NCBI GenBank assembly: GCA_964556705.1
Contig: CAZKXX010000067.1
Span: 1-22,157, forward strand
DNA from: CAZKXX01 sp964556705
Lineage (GTDB): Bacteria; Acidobacteriota; Terriglobia; UBA7540
DNA: 22,157 nt
Reading direction: 5' to 3'
The translations under genes and the position numbers were made by a program. Shown here piece after piece: positions 15,366-21,978 of the stretch. Below the pieces are notes generated by a model that was not told where the DNA came from, made no database searches, and worked only from the letters and a program-made list of their open reading frames with translations. Position 1 is the first letter of the stretch; every line of letters begins with the position of its first letter.

Positions 15366-16255
15366 AGATTCTCCTCATCTACGCGGCACTCACCGCCTCC
15401 GCGATGTGCTGGGGCGCGGGCTTTTCCGTCATCCGCTACGCGCTGCGTTTCGTGTCGTCGCTCGAGTTTCTGGCGGGCCAGGCCGTCTTCGCCGCGCTCG
15501 CGCAATCGGCGTGGACGTTCGCCTTCAACCGGCGTCAGTCGCACCGTCTGCCGCCGCAGGCCGTCGCGCCGGTCGTGGCGCTGGGACTTCTCGGCCACGT
15601 GCTGCTGAACGGCCTCACGTTCGTTTCGCTCCGCTACACGACGGCGACGAACACGGCGCTGCTTTTCGGCGCTTCGCCGATTGTGATCGGACTGCTCGCC
15701 GCGCTGCTGCTCGGCGAGAAGTTCGGCCTTCCGAAGCGGCTGGGCGCGGCGCTGGGCTTCGTGGGCGCCGCGCTCATCATCACTCAGGGCCAGCTCGAAG
15801 ACGTCCGGTTGGGCGGGGCGATGCTCGGAAACTTCCTCGCCGCTGTCGCTGCGCTCTACTGGTCTGTTTACACTGTCCTTACGCGACGCATCACCCAGCT
15901 CGTCCCTCCGGCTGTCTATACGTTTTATATTCTCACGCTCGGCGCGCTGCTTCCGACCGCTGCCACTATCATCGTCAACGGCCGCCTGCCGTTTTCCGGA
16001 GCGTCCGCGCCCGCCCTCGCCGCGATGGCCGCCGTGGGAATCGGGACCGGCGCGCTGGCTTTCAACTTCTGGAACTGGGGACTGGAACGGATCGAGGCCA
16101 GCCGCGTCGGCTTCTTCAGCTTTCTCGAACCAGTCTTCGCCGCCGCAGTTGCCATCATCTTTCTCGGCGAATCACTTACCGCACCTACGGTTTCCGGCGG
16201 CGCGCTGGTGCTCTGCGGGATTCTGCTTGCCACGCGACGAAGCCGGGATTCCTGA
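15362..16255 (+). CDS. EamA/DMT-superfamily transporter
   Basis: A 297-residue inner-membrane protein with about ten hydrophobic helices arranged as two EamA repeats (residues about 8-140 and 150-290). Typical motifs are WGAGFSVIRYAL near the start, ATNTALLFGASPIVIGLLAALLLGE at the end of the first repeat and SFLEPVFAAAVAIIFLGE at the end of the second. Family members export or import small metabolites such as amino acids or sugars. The start is a TTG whose last two bases form part of the stop codon of the preceding dehydrogenase gene (TTGA), so translation is coupled. No ATG gives a complete first helix. Confidence 0.88.
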   Translation: MKILLIYAALTASAMCWGAGFSVIRYALRFVSSLEFLAGQAVFAALAQSAWTFAFNRRQSHRLPPQAVAPVVALGLLGHVLLNGLTFVSLRYTTATNTALLFGASPIVIGLLAALLLGEKFGLPKRLGAALGFVGAALIITQGQLEDVRLGGAMLGNFLAAVAALYWSVYTVLTRRITQLVPPAVYTFYILTLGALLPTAATIIVNGRLPFSGASAPALAAMAAVGIGTGALAFNFWNWGLERIEASRVGFFSFLEPVFAAAVAIIFLGESLTAPTVSGGALVLCGILLATRRSRDS

Positions 16256-16557
16256 CCAGAATTCAGACTGGAAGTCGCGGGGGCATTTCTCTCATTTTGC
16301 AGGCACCCGCAAAGCGCCGACGTTGCCATCCTGACAATCCGTCCAAAATGCGCTGAGGTTTTGTCCCACATTGCGCCGCGATGCGCCCATTTGGCGCGGT
16401 GAAAATGGTCATCCAGGTGCATACCGGCAGGGGGGAAGTTCTGCCGAGCGACTGTCGGCGGAACGCAAGCCTCTCCGAAGGAAAGATCCGGGCAGTCGCG
16501 CCCCGAAATTCTGACTGAAGTCCGCCCGGAGGCGGACCTGAGCTTGGGAGGATTGAT
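16256..16557 (+). other. Intergenic region holding the leader of the next gene
   Basis: No gene is seen. The interval contains a small hairpin, GCGCC/GGCGC (16383-16397), the structured segment 16438-16499, and a hairpin just before the ribosome site, GTCCGCC/GGCGGAC (16520-16537). A 16-17-nt sequence near AATTCAGACTGGAAGTC at 16260 recurs with two changes at 16508. No convincing -35/-10 pair was found, so where transcription starts is open. Confidence 0.5.
16438..16499 (+). promoter_or_regulatory. Possible structured RNA leader with pseudoknot
   Basis: GTTCTGCCGA (16438-16447) and TCGGCGGAAC (16455-16464) form a 10-bp stem with one T-G wobble. Its 7-nt loop GCGACTG (16448-16454) is fully complementary to CAGTCGC (16493-16499), allowing a 7-bp pseudoknot. 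Competing pairings exist: CTGCC in the stem (16441-16445) can also pair with GGCAG at 16426-16430 or at 16491-16495. The gene for a small secreted protein starts 59 nt downstream. It matches no riboswitch class I could recall. Confidence 0.4.
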
Positions 16558-16908
16558 ATGAAAGTCCGAGGTTACATCAAGAACGCGCTGGTGCTGGTGG
16601 CGGGAATCCTGGCCGTCGTCGCGCTGGCGTTTGCGGCCAAGGGCGACATGAGCATCTACACCGACGCCGTCCTTCCCGACGGCCAGGCGCTGAAGGCGGG
16701 CAAGTACGTGGTGGTCATCAACGAGGATACGAAAGAGGTCCAGTTCCGACAAGGGAGGGAGGTCGTAGCGACGCACTCTTCGCGCTGCGTCCCGCTCGAA
16801 TCGAAGAACCGATACAGCGAAGCGCGCTTTACGGAAGAGGCCGGCAAACCCTCGAAGCTGAACGAGGTTCGGCTGCAAGGGATGCGCTGCACGCACATTC
16901 TCGAGTAA
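16558..16908 (+). CDS. Small secreted hypothetical protein
   Basis: A 116-residue protein with GGGAGG about 8 nt before the ATG. Residues 1-27 are a signal peptide (MKVRGYIKNALVLVAGILAVVALAFAA). The mature part starts KGDMSIYTDAVLPDGQALKAGKYVV, a small beta-rich domain of a kind often seen in acidobacterial secreted proteins. Two Cys residues (in SRCVP and MRCTH) could form a disulfide. The function is unknown. It is a single-gene unit with its own leader and a strong terminator. Confidence 0.8.
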   Translation: MKVRGYIKNALVLVAGILAVVALAFAAKGDMSIYTDAVLPDGQALKAGKYVVVINEDTKEVQFRQGREVVATHSSRCVPLESKNRYSEARFTEEAGKPSKLNEVRLQGMRCTHILE

Positions 16909-16943
16909 CCGCGAGCGCCGCCCGGAACCGGCAGTGAGCAGAA

Positions 16944-16992
16944 ACCCCGCCGCGGGACGCCTTGAAAAAGGCGCCGGGGCGGGGGCTTTTTT
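16944..16992 (+). terminator. Rho-independent terminator after the small secreted protein
   Basis: CCCCGCC (16945-16951) pairs with GGCGGGG (16978-16984), with an inner stem CGCCTT/AAGGCG around a GAAA loop, followed by six T residues (16987-16992). Confidence 0.8.
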
Positions 16993-17030
16993 GTCGCGGC
17001 GCGAAAGCCCGGAAAACGCCTGAGGCGGGA

Positions 17031-17059
17031 TTGAATTCAGCAGGCGCTTGGCCTATATT
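17031..17059 (+). promoter_or_regulatory. Putative promoter of the lipoprotein gene
   Basis: TTGAAT (17031-17036), 17 nt, then TATATT (17054-17059). The leader of about 80 nt ends in a CCGCGGA/TCCGCGG hairpin (17115-17132) that overlaps the first bases of the GGGAGG ribosome site (17131-17136). Confidence 0.6.
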
Positions 17060-17143
17060 GTGCCCCGCCGGGAGACGCACCCGGCGCTCAGCCGGCCTGC
17101 CCTCATTCCGAACGCCGCGGAAACATCCGCGGGAGGACTTGTC

Positions 17144-18022
17144 ATGCCTGAAATTCTTCGCACTGCATCTTTGAGATTCGCCGTAGCGCTCGCGGCCGTT
17201 ATCGCTTTCCTCGCCTGCTCGCAACCCGTGCCGCGCCCCACCGGCGCCGCCTACGAGTACGAGAGCGCAAAGGAAATGTTCCAGCGCAGCCGTTTCGACC
17301 GCGCCATCGAATTCACCGACGGCCTGGTCGCCGCGTCGCCGCCCAACGAATTCACGGAGCGCGCGCGCGTCCTGCGCGCCGCCCTGCTCGGCGGACACGT
17401 GAAGGCCTACAAAGAACTCGGCGACGCTTACTCCAAGGGCGCCGAAGCCACGAAGAACCCGCGCTTCAAGGGAGAATACAGCCGGCTGCGCCACGACTAT
17501 TTCCAGTACGCCTCGCGCGGCGCGCTGGGACTGGGCGAACTCTCGCACGCCATTCTGAATTCGGGCGGCTATCCGGCGCAGGCGACGCTCGAAGCGCCCT
17601 ACCCGACCGCCGAAGGCCCGCTCACGCTCCCGGCTCTCGCCAAGGTGACCGAAGGCGGATGGATCGAACCCGAGGAGCAGGAATCGGTGCAGATTGACGC
17701 GCTGCGCAAAGGCATCCAGGAAGCCCTGACCGATCTGGTGGGCGGCGACCGCTCGAAAGTGCGCGCGGCGATGACCGAAGGCCCCGTGCCCATCGCCGGC
17801 GTGGACTTCGCGCTCTATATGGGCCGGCAGCTCATTGAGGGCGCCTCCATCTTCGACCGCACGCGCATGCGCGACTCGCAGAAACTGAGAGTGCTCGCGG
17901 GGCAGGCCGAAGAGGCCGCCAAGGCCGCGCTGGCGATGCTGAAAGAAAAACCGGACGCGGCGAAGGAAAAGGAAGTTCGGAAACTTCAGGAGCAGATCAA
18001 GAACGTTTTGAAGCGGCTCTGA
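17144..18022 (+). CDS. Putative lipoprotein, helical (hypothetical)
   Basis: A 292-residue protein. The frame extends upstream to 17048, but the ATG at 17144 follows GGGAGG by 7 nt and starts a signal peptide (MPEILRTASLRFAVALAAVIAFLAC). Cys25 in FLAC is an imperfect lipobox. Residues about 38-70 (YESAKEMFQRSRFDRAIEFTDGLVAA) resemble a single TPR-like helix pair; the rest is alpha-helical, ending in a charged coiled-coil (EEAAKAALAMLKEK to KNVLKRL). No enzymatic motif is seen. It is probably anchored at a membrane facing the periplasm. The function is unknown. Confidence 0.8.
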   Translation: MPEILRTASLRFAVALAAVIAFLACSQPVPRPTGAAYEYESAKEMFQRSRFDRAIEFTDGLVAASPPNEFTERARVLRAALLGGHVKAYKELGDAYSKGAEATKNPRFKGEYSRLRHDYFQYASRGALGLGELSHAILNSGGYPAQATLEAPYPTAEGPLTLPALAKVTEGGWIEPEEQESVQIDALRKGIQEALTDLVGGDRSKVRAAMTEGPVPIAGVDFALYMGRQLIEGASIFDRTRMRDSQKLRVLAGQAEEAAKAALAMLKEKPDAAKEKEVRKLQEQIKNVLKRL

Positions 18023-18047
18023 CGAACCGCGCGCGGGCACGCAGTCC

Positions 18048-18077
18048 GGCCGCCCTGATGCGTCGGGGCGGCCTTTT
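18048..18077 (+). terminator. Rho-independent terminator after the lipoprotein gene
   Basis: A perfect 8-bp stem, GGCCGCCC (18048-18055) and GGGCGGCC (18066-18073), followed by TTTT. Confidence 0.7.
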
Positions 18078-18090
18078 GATTCTCACCCGC

Positions 18091-18120
18091 CGAATCGCCG
18101 GCCGAAGAGGCGGCGATTCG
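18091..18120. repeat. Perfect 10-bp inverted repeat before the P1 peptidase
   Basis: CGAATCGCCG (18091-18100) and CGGCGATTCG (18111-18120) flank a 10-nt loop. It lies 20 nt before the ATG at 18140 and could be an operator, a leader hairpin or a second terminator arm. Confidence 0.5.
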
Positions 18121-18139
18121 ATTCTTGAGGACGAAGCCG

Positions 18140-19123
18140 ATGAAGCGCGAAACGGGCCCGAAATCCCGACTGCTGCCCGGCTTTCGCCTCGGCCACGCCA
18201 CGGACTTTCGCGGGCTGACGGGCTGCACGGTGGTGCTGTGTCCGGCCGGCGCCGTGTGCGCTGCGGACGTGCGCGGCTCCGCGGCGGGCACGCGCGAACT
18301 GGCGCCATGCCTTCCCGGGCACCTCGTCGAACGCGCTCACGCCGTGTTCCTCACGGGCGGCAGCGCCTTCGGACTCGACGCGGCCGCGGGCGTCATGGAA
18401 CACCTGGAAACCCGCGGCGCGGGGTTCGCGGCGGGCCGCGTGCGCGTGCCTATCGTTCCCGCGGCGGTCATCTTCGACCTCGCGCTCGGCTCGGCCAAGG
18501 CGCGCCCCACGGCCGGCATGGCCAAATGGGCCTGCCGCAATGCGCGGCGGGAAGTTGTGGAAGGATCCGTCGGCGCGGGCACGGGCGCGACGGTCGGCAA
18601 GCTGTTCGGCATGGAGCGCGCGACGAAGGGCGGCATGGGATTCTCTTCAAGGGCGATTGCGGGCGGCGTCAGCGTGCAGGCGCTCGCCGTCGTCAACGCT
18701 TTCGGGGACGTGCGCGACCCGGCGACGGGCCGCATCCTCGCCGGCGCACGCAAAGCTCCGGATTCAGCCGAGTTCGCGAACACCGCCGAGCGCATGTTCG
18801 CCGGCGAGGCGCGAACGAGTTTCGGCGCGACCAACACCACGCTCGTCGTCATCATGACCGACGCGCGTCTCGACAAGCTCGCCGCCGCGAAAGTCGCTGC
18901 GATGGCGCAGGACGGCCTGGCGCGCGCGATTTCACCCGTCCATACGATGTACGACGGCGATATCGTCTTCGCGCTGTCGCTCGGTACGAAACGCGCCGAC
19001 CTGAATACGCTGGGAGCCGCAGCCGCCGAAGCCGCGGCGGGGGCGATTGTGCGCGCCGTGCTGACGGCGAAAGGTCTGGGCGGCGTGCCGGCGGCGGGGG
19101 AATTGGAAAGAGCGAGGGAGTAG
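18140..19123 (+). CDS. P1-family (S58/DmpA-type) aminopeptidase
   Basis: A 327-residue protein from the ATG at 18140. An in-frame TTG at 18125 exists, but GAGGA sits at the right distance for the ATG. The family consists of self-processing N-terminal nucleophile-like enzymes that remove N-terminal residues from peptides or amides. Visible motifs, numbered from the TTG frame: LTGCTVVLCP (31-40), ADVRGSAAGTREL (47-59), LTGGSAFGLDAAAGVM (76-91), GSVGAGTGATVGKL (147-160) and GATNTTLVVIMTDA (234-247). The cleavage/nucleophile position is most likely between N237 and T238. No signal peptide is present, so it acts in the cytoplasm. Its physiological substrate is unknown. Confidence 0.88.
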   Translation: MKRETGPKSRLLPGFRLGHATDFRGLTGCTVVLCPAGAVCAADVRGSAAGTRELAPCLPGHLVERAHAVFLTGGSAFGLDAAAGVMEHLETRGAGFAAGRVRVPIVPAAVIFDLALGSAKARPTAGMAKWACRNARREVVEGSVGAGTGATVGKLFGMERATKGGMGFSSRAIAGGVSVQALAVVNAFGDVRDPATGRILAGARKAPDSAEFANTAERMFAGEARTSFGATNTTLVVIMTDARLDKLAAAKVAAMAQDGLARAISPVHTMYDGDIVFALSLGTKRADLNTLGAAAAEAAAGAIVRAVLTAKGLGGVPAAGELERARE

Positions 19124-19155
19124 GAATTGGGAGTCAGGAATGAGCGACCGAGCGG

Positions 19156-19187
19156 GCAGGCAGCCTGCGGGACGGCGACGCATCGCC
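19156..19187. repeat. Two adjacent small hairpins between convergent genes
   Basis: GCAGGC-A-GCCTGC (19156-19168) and GGCGA-CGCA-TCGCC (19174-19187) fill part of the gap between the P1 peptidase stop and the end of the minus-strand lipoprotein gene. They are possibly a factor-assisted terminator region; no T-tract adjoins them. Confidence 0.35.
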
Positions 19188-19216
19188 GCCGGACCCTGCT
19201 TCCTCTCCCTCCTGCT

Positions 19217-19612
19217 TCAGTGACTGGGCTGCAGCGGCGCGTCGGAGGGTGTCTTCGTTACCGGGGGATGCTCGGCGGGAAGAGCCGGCGACGTGCCGTG
19301 CGGGTCGCCGCCCATGCCGCCCGTTGAGACGACCTGCCAGCGGCCGTCCTGCCGGCGCAGATGGTACACGACGCCCGCGGTCGCTTCCGGCTGCTGCTTG
19401 CTGCGGAACGTGACCATCGCTTCGGCGGTGTCGTCCGTGACTTTGACTTCGTTCACCTCGAGCGTCATGTTGGCGAGCATGATGCTCGACCGTTGCTCGA
19501 GATAAGCCCGAATCGCCGCCTCGATTTCCGCGTTCGCGCCCGCCGAATCGCTCTTGCGGCAGCCGGGCGCAGCGGCAACGAACGCCGCCAGAACCATCAA
19601 CAGGATTCGCAT
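19217..19612 (-). CDS. Small putative lipoprotein (hypothetical)
   Basis: A 131-residue protein. The frame extends to 19663, but the ATG at 19612 has GGAGGA just upstream and begins a signal sequence, MRILLMVLAAFVAAAPGC, with Cys18 as the probable lipid-modified residue (imperfect lipobox APGC). The mature part has a helix (EIEAAIRAYLEQRS) and beta strands (TLEVNEVKVTDDTAEAMVTF, AGVVYHLRRQDGRWQVVST), the layout of small NTF2/DUF4878-like periplasmic domains. The tail is Pro-rich. The function is unknown. It is divergent from the cyclase-family gene. Confidence 0.72.
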   Translation of the reverse strand: MRILLMVLAAFVAAAPGCRKSDSAGANAEIEAAIRAYLEQRSSIMLANMTLEVNEVKVTDDTAEAMVTFRSKQQPEATAGVVYHLRRQDGRWQVVSTGGMGGDPHGTSPALPAEHPPVTKTPSDAPLQPSH

Positions 19613-19634
19613 TCGTCCTCCGCGAGGGACTTCC

Positions 19635-19663
19635 AACCTAACCGAGCGGCCGGCGTTTGTCAA
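19635..19663 (-). promoter_or_regulatory. Putative promoter of the small lipoprotein gene
   Basis: On the minus strand a perfect TTGACA (19663-19658), 17 nt, then a weak TAGGTT (19640-19635). Confidence 0.4.
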
Positions 19664-19677
19664 AATGCCGTGCGCGC

Positions 19678-19706
19678 TTGATTTGCCCGCAGCGTCCTCC
19701 TACAAT
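19678..19706 (+). promoter_or_regulatory. Putative promoter of the cyclase-family gene
   Basis: TTGATT (19678-19683), 17 nt, then TACAAT (19701-19706), 33 nt before the ATG at 19739. AAAGAGG (19727-19733) is the ribosome site. Confidence 0.6.
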
Positions 19707-19738
19707 CCCGCGCATTCCATCCTGACAAAGAGGTTGCG

Positions 19739-20695
19739 ATGCAAATCGAAACTCGTTTTGCCAAAATGCTGAGCGCGGCGGCGCGCGCGACGATGGCGTT
19801 GTGCCTGTTCGCTTCCATCGGCGCGGCCGCGGAAGATTGCCGCTCACCCTGGGGCGCGGACGATCAGCGAGGCGCCGCGAACCGCCTGACGCCCGCCAAG
19901 GCGCTCGAAGCCGCGGCGCTCATCAAGCAGGGGCGCATCTACGAGCTCGGCCAAATCTACGAACAGGGCATGCCGCTCTATGGCACGCGCACTTATTCGA
20001 TGGCCGTTTCCCAGATGCGCGGGCCGCTCGGCTCGAACAACCTGACGTGGAACGAGGAGGTCGTCTCGACGCAGCTCGGCCAGGTGGGCACGCAGTTTGA
20101 CGGCCTCGGCCACATCGGCATCGACGGGCGCTTCTTCAACTGCAACGAGGCGAAAGATTTTGTCAAAGCGGAGGGACTGACCAAACTCGGCGTCGAGCAC
20201 GTCGGAGTCTTCTTCACGCGCGGCGTGCTGGTGGACGTGGCCGGCTACAAAGGAGTGGCGCGGCTGGATGCGGGCGATGAGATCACCGTCGCCGACCTCG
20301 AAGGCGCGCTGGCGCGGCAGGGCGTCTCGATTCGCGAGGGCGACGCGGTCATCCTCCACACCGGCTGGGGCAGCCTCTGGATGAAGGACAACGCCCGGTA
20401 TCAGGGCAGCATGCCGGGCATCGGACTCCCGGCCGGCCGGTGGCTCGTGGACCGGAAGATCGTTTTGGTCGGCGGGGACACCGGCGGTATCGAAGTGGAC
20501 CCGAACCCCCAACACCCCCAGGCCGGAGCGATTGTTCATCAACTGATGCAGACGAAGAATGGAATCTTCTTCCTCGAGAACCTGGACACGGCGGAACTGG
20601 CGCGCGAAAAGGTTTACGAGTTCGCGTTCGTCTTCGCGCCGCTCAAAATCAGGGGCGGCACGGGCTCGCCCGGGAACCCCTTCGCCATCCGCTAG
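19739..20695 (+). CDS. Exported cyclase-family hydrolase (kynurenine formamidase-like fold)
   Basis: A 318-residue protein with a signal peptide (residues about 1-31, ending SIGAAAED). The body matches the cyclase/kynurenine-formamidase family, metal-dependent hydrolases of amides or cyclic substrates. The family metal motif HxGTHxDxxxH appears here as QVGTQFDGLGH (Q115, Q119, D121, H125), so two usual His ligands are Gln. This variant looks conserved in its own subgroup rather than degenerate, since the surrounding residues are intact. Other family features are GVLVDVAGYKG, REGDAVILHTGWG and VGGDTGGIEVDPN. The substrate is unknown; secretion argues against a role in tryptophan breakdown. Confidence 0.85.
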   Translation: MQIETRFAKMLSAAARATMALCLFASIGAAAEDCRSPWGADDQRGAANRLTPAKALEAAALIKQGRIYELGQIYEQGMPLYGTRTYSMAVSQMRGPLGSNNLTWNEEVVSTQLGQVGTQFDGLGHIGIDGRFFNCNEAKDFVKAEGLTKLGVEHVGVFFTRGVLVDVAGYKGVARLDAGDEITVADLEGALARQGVSIREGDAVILHTGWGSLWMKDNARYQGSMPGIGLPAGRWLVDRKIVLVGGDTGGIEVDPNPQHPQAGAIVHQLMQTKNGIFFLENLDTAELAREKVYEFAFVFAPLKIRGGTGSPGNPFAIR

Positions 20696-20781
20696 GCCAG
20701 GGAGCAACCCCCGTGCGGCCGCCGGCGGCGCGTGACAACCCAACGCCCAAGGACTTGCGCGTCGCGCACCCTCTCCCCCTG

Positions 20782-20869
20782 TCCCCCTCCCCCGCGTCGG
20801 CGGGTAAGGGGTCACTGTAGCGGCGGCGTCCTCGCCGTCGTCCGTCACCGTTCGCGCGGGGGAGGGGGA
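20782..20869. repeat. Perfect 15-bp inverted repeat around a REP-like core
   Basis: TCCCCCTCCCCCGCG (20782-20796) and its exact complement CGCGGGGGAGGGGGA (20855-20869) flank 58 nt. The middle holds GTAGCGGCGGCG-TCCT-CGCCGTCG (20817-20840), related to the element at 4989-5059 without its 19-nt insert. Confidence 0.6.
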
Positions 20870-20895
20870 TCAAAGGGGGTGGGGGCCAATCCCGT

Positions 20896-21018
20896 CCCAG
20901 GGCTGGCGCCCTGGGCTAAAATCCTGCGGCCCTCCGGGCCTTCCCGGAGCTGCGCGGGCGTCAAGAGCGCCACCCGCAATTCAAAGACGTAGCGCAGGAC
21001 TCGCAGTTCAGTCCTGCG
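20896..21018. repeat. Cluster of three further palindromes
   Basis: CCCAGGGC/GCCCTGGG (20896-20915), CTCCGGG/CCCGGAG (20932-20949) and CGCAGGACT/AGTCCTGCG (20993-21018) follow one another with little other sequence. Together with 20782-20869 and the terminator at 21074-21105 they fill the gene-free interval 20696-21105. No coding sequence is seen there. Confidence 0.5.
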
Positions 21019-21073
21019 GCATTTCCAGCGGCGCGAAGCCTTGGTCGCGCCGCCCCGTGCCGCATCGCGTTGG

Positions 21074-21105
21074 AAAAGCCGCAATCCATCAGCCGACGGA
21101 TTGCG
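21074..21105 (-). terminator. Rho-independent terminator of the HsdR-N-like gene
   Basis: Read on the minus strand directly after the stop codon: CGCAATCC (21105-21098) pairs with GGATTGCG (21087-21080) around a 10-nt loop, then GC and TTTT (21077-21074). Confidence 0.6.
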
Positions 21106-21918
21106 CTACTTGCTCTGCGGCTTTTCTCCGTCCTCGGCAGGCCCACCACTAGTCTCCTGGGGGACCACGTCTTGGGGTTCCTGGGTAGCTGTCGAGGGAG
21201 CAGATTCTGTTTGAAGTGCACGCTTGCGTTTGCGTCGGCGGATTCTGACCGGCCCCATCTGTTCTCGAGCTTCGGGTGAAAACAGGTTCTTGATCCCGGA
21301 AACCAAATCCTCTTCGTCAATTGAGATCCCTTCGCTCCTTCGTAGCTCCCGGCGAACTAGCCGTAGGACAGACTCCGTGAAGAGCGCCCGACCAAGCGAC
21401 TGAGCGCCCAGCGCCGACTTCCGCTGCCAAAGCTCTTCGTGGAGTCCCTTCCTCACGCTATCATGATGCAAGACTGCGAGCGCGTCGGCAGCCTCATCGA
21501 TCTGATCGGGAGCGACTTCGACACTGAAGACAAGGTCATGCTCAATTCCTTCCTCGAAGGTTAGATGATACATATTCCAAGATGTCCCATTTGTAAGTAC
21601 GACCCATCGTATATTTCCTTCCGCCGCGTATGCTCGGGCTTGGTCGACGTGTCGATCTCTTAAAATTGTTCCCGCCGCCTTCACTTCCACGAGGAGCTTT
21701 GTTATTCCGTCGAGCTTGATGGCGAGATCTACATACTTACCTTTAATGAGCGCCTCTCTCGAAATTTCCGTCATTCCGTCGTATCCCAGCACGTCCTCGA
21801 AGACTTTGACAACCCTGCGCACAGTGTCGGCTTCGTTCAGGCTTTGCTCGGCGGCTTGGATTAGAAATGGAGCAATCTTTCGGAACGCTGGACGTATCGA
21901 AGATGGATTTGCAGCCAT
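21106..21918 (-). CDS. Orphan type I restriction HsdR N-terminal-like nuclease protein
   Basis: A 270-residue protein. The frame extends to 21978, but the ATG at 21918 has a strong AGGAGG upstream and gives MAANPSSIRPAFRKIAPFL. Residues about 25-130 match the HsdR N-terminal (HSDR_N_2) fold: SLNEADTVRRVVKVFEDVLGYD, then YVDLAI (D64), LLVEVKAAG (E78, K80) as the PD-(D/E)XK core, and VDQARAYA...VVLTNGTSWNMY. The C-terminal half (about 150-270) is helical and ends in a very basic segment (VRIRRRKRKR) plus a Pro/Ser/Glu-rich tail. No helicase domain and no HsdM or HsdS gene is nearby, so it is not a normal restriction subunit. Lower GC than its surroundings suggests acquisition. It may be a stand-alone nuclease or a defence accessory. 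Confidence 0.75.
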   Translation of the reverse strand: MAANPSSIRPAFRKIAPFLIQAAEQSLNEADTVRRVVKVFEDVLGYDGMTEISREALIKGKYVDLAIKLDGITKLLVEVKAAGTILRDRHVDQARAYAAEGNIRWVVLTNGTSWNMYHLTFEEGIEHDLVFSVEVAPDQIDEAADALAVLHHDSVRKGLHEELWQRKSALGAQSLGRALFTESVLRLVRRELRRSEGISIDEEDLVSGIKNLFSPEAREQMGPVRIRRRKRKRALQTESAPSTATQEPQDVVPQETSGGPAEDGEKPQSK

Positions 21919-21978
21919 CGGTTTCCTCCTGTGAGAAAAGTCGCCAGTAATCTGGCAACGCGTGCCCGGGGCCCTCAA

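Noticed and set aside
16420..16500. c-di-GMP-I (GEMM) riboswitch, suggested by ACGCAAGCC
   Set aside because: The conserved GGCAAACC part, the GNRA loop/receptor pair and the closing helix are missing; the 10-bp stem with loop pseudoknot is a different layout.
16260..16523. Direct repeat AATTC(A/T)GACTG... at 16260 and 16508 as insertion boundaries
   Set aside because: Only about 16 nt with a substitution and an indel; nothing between them looks like an element.
19844..20848. 334-residue minus-strand frame
   Set aside because: Antisense to the cyclase-family gene and continuing into palindromic intergenic sequence.
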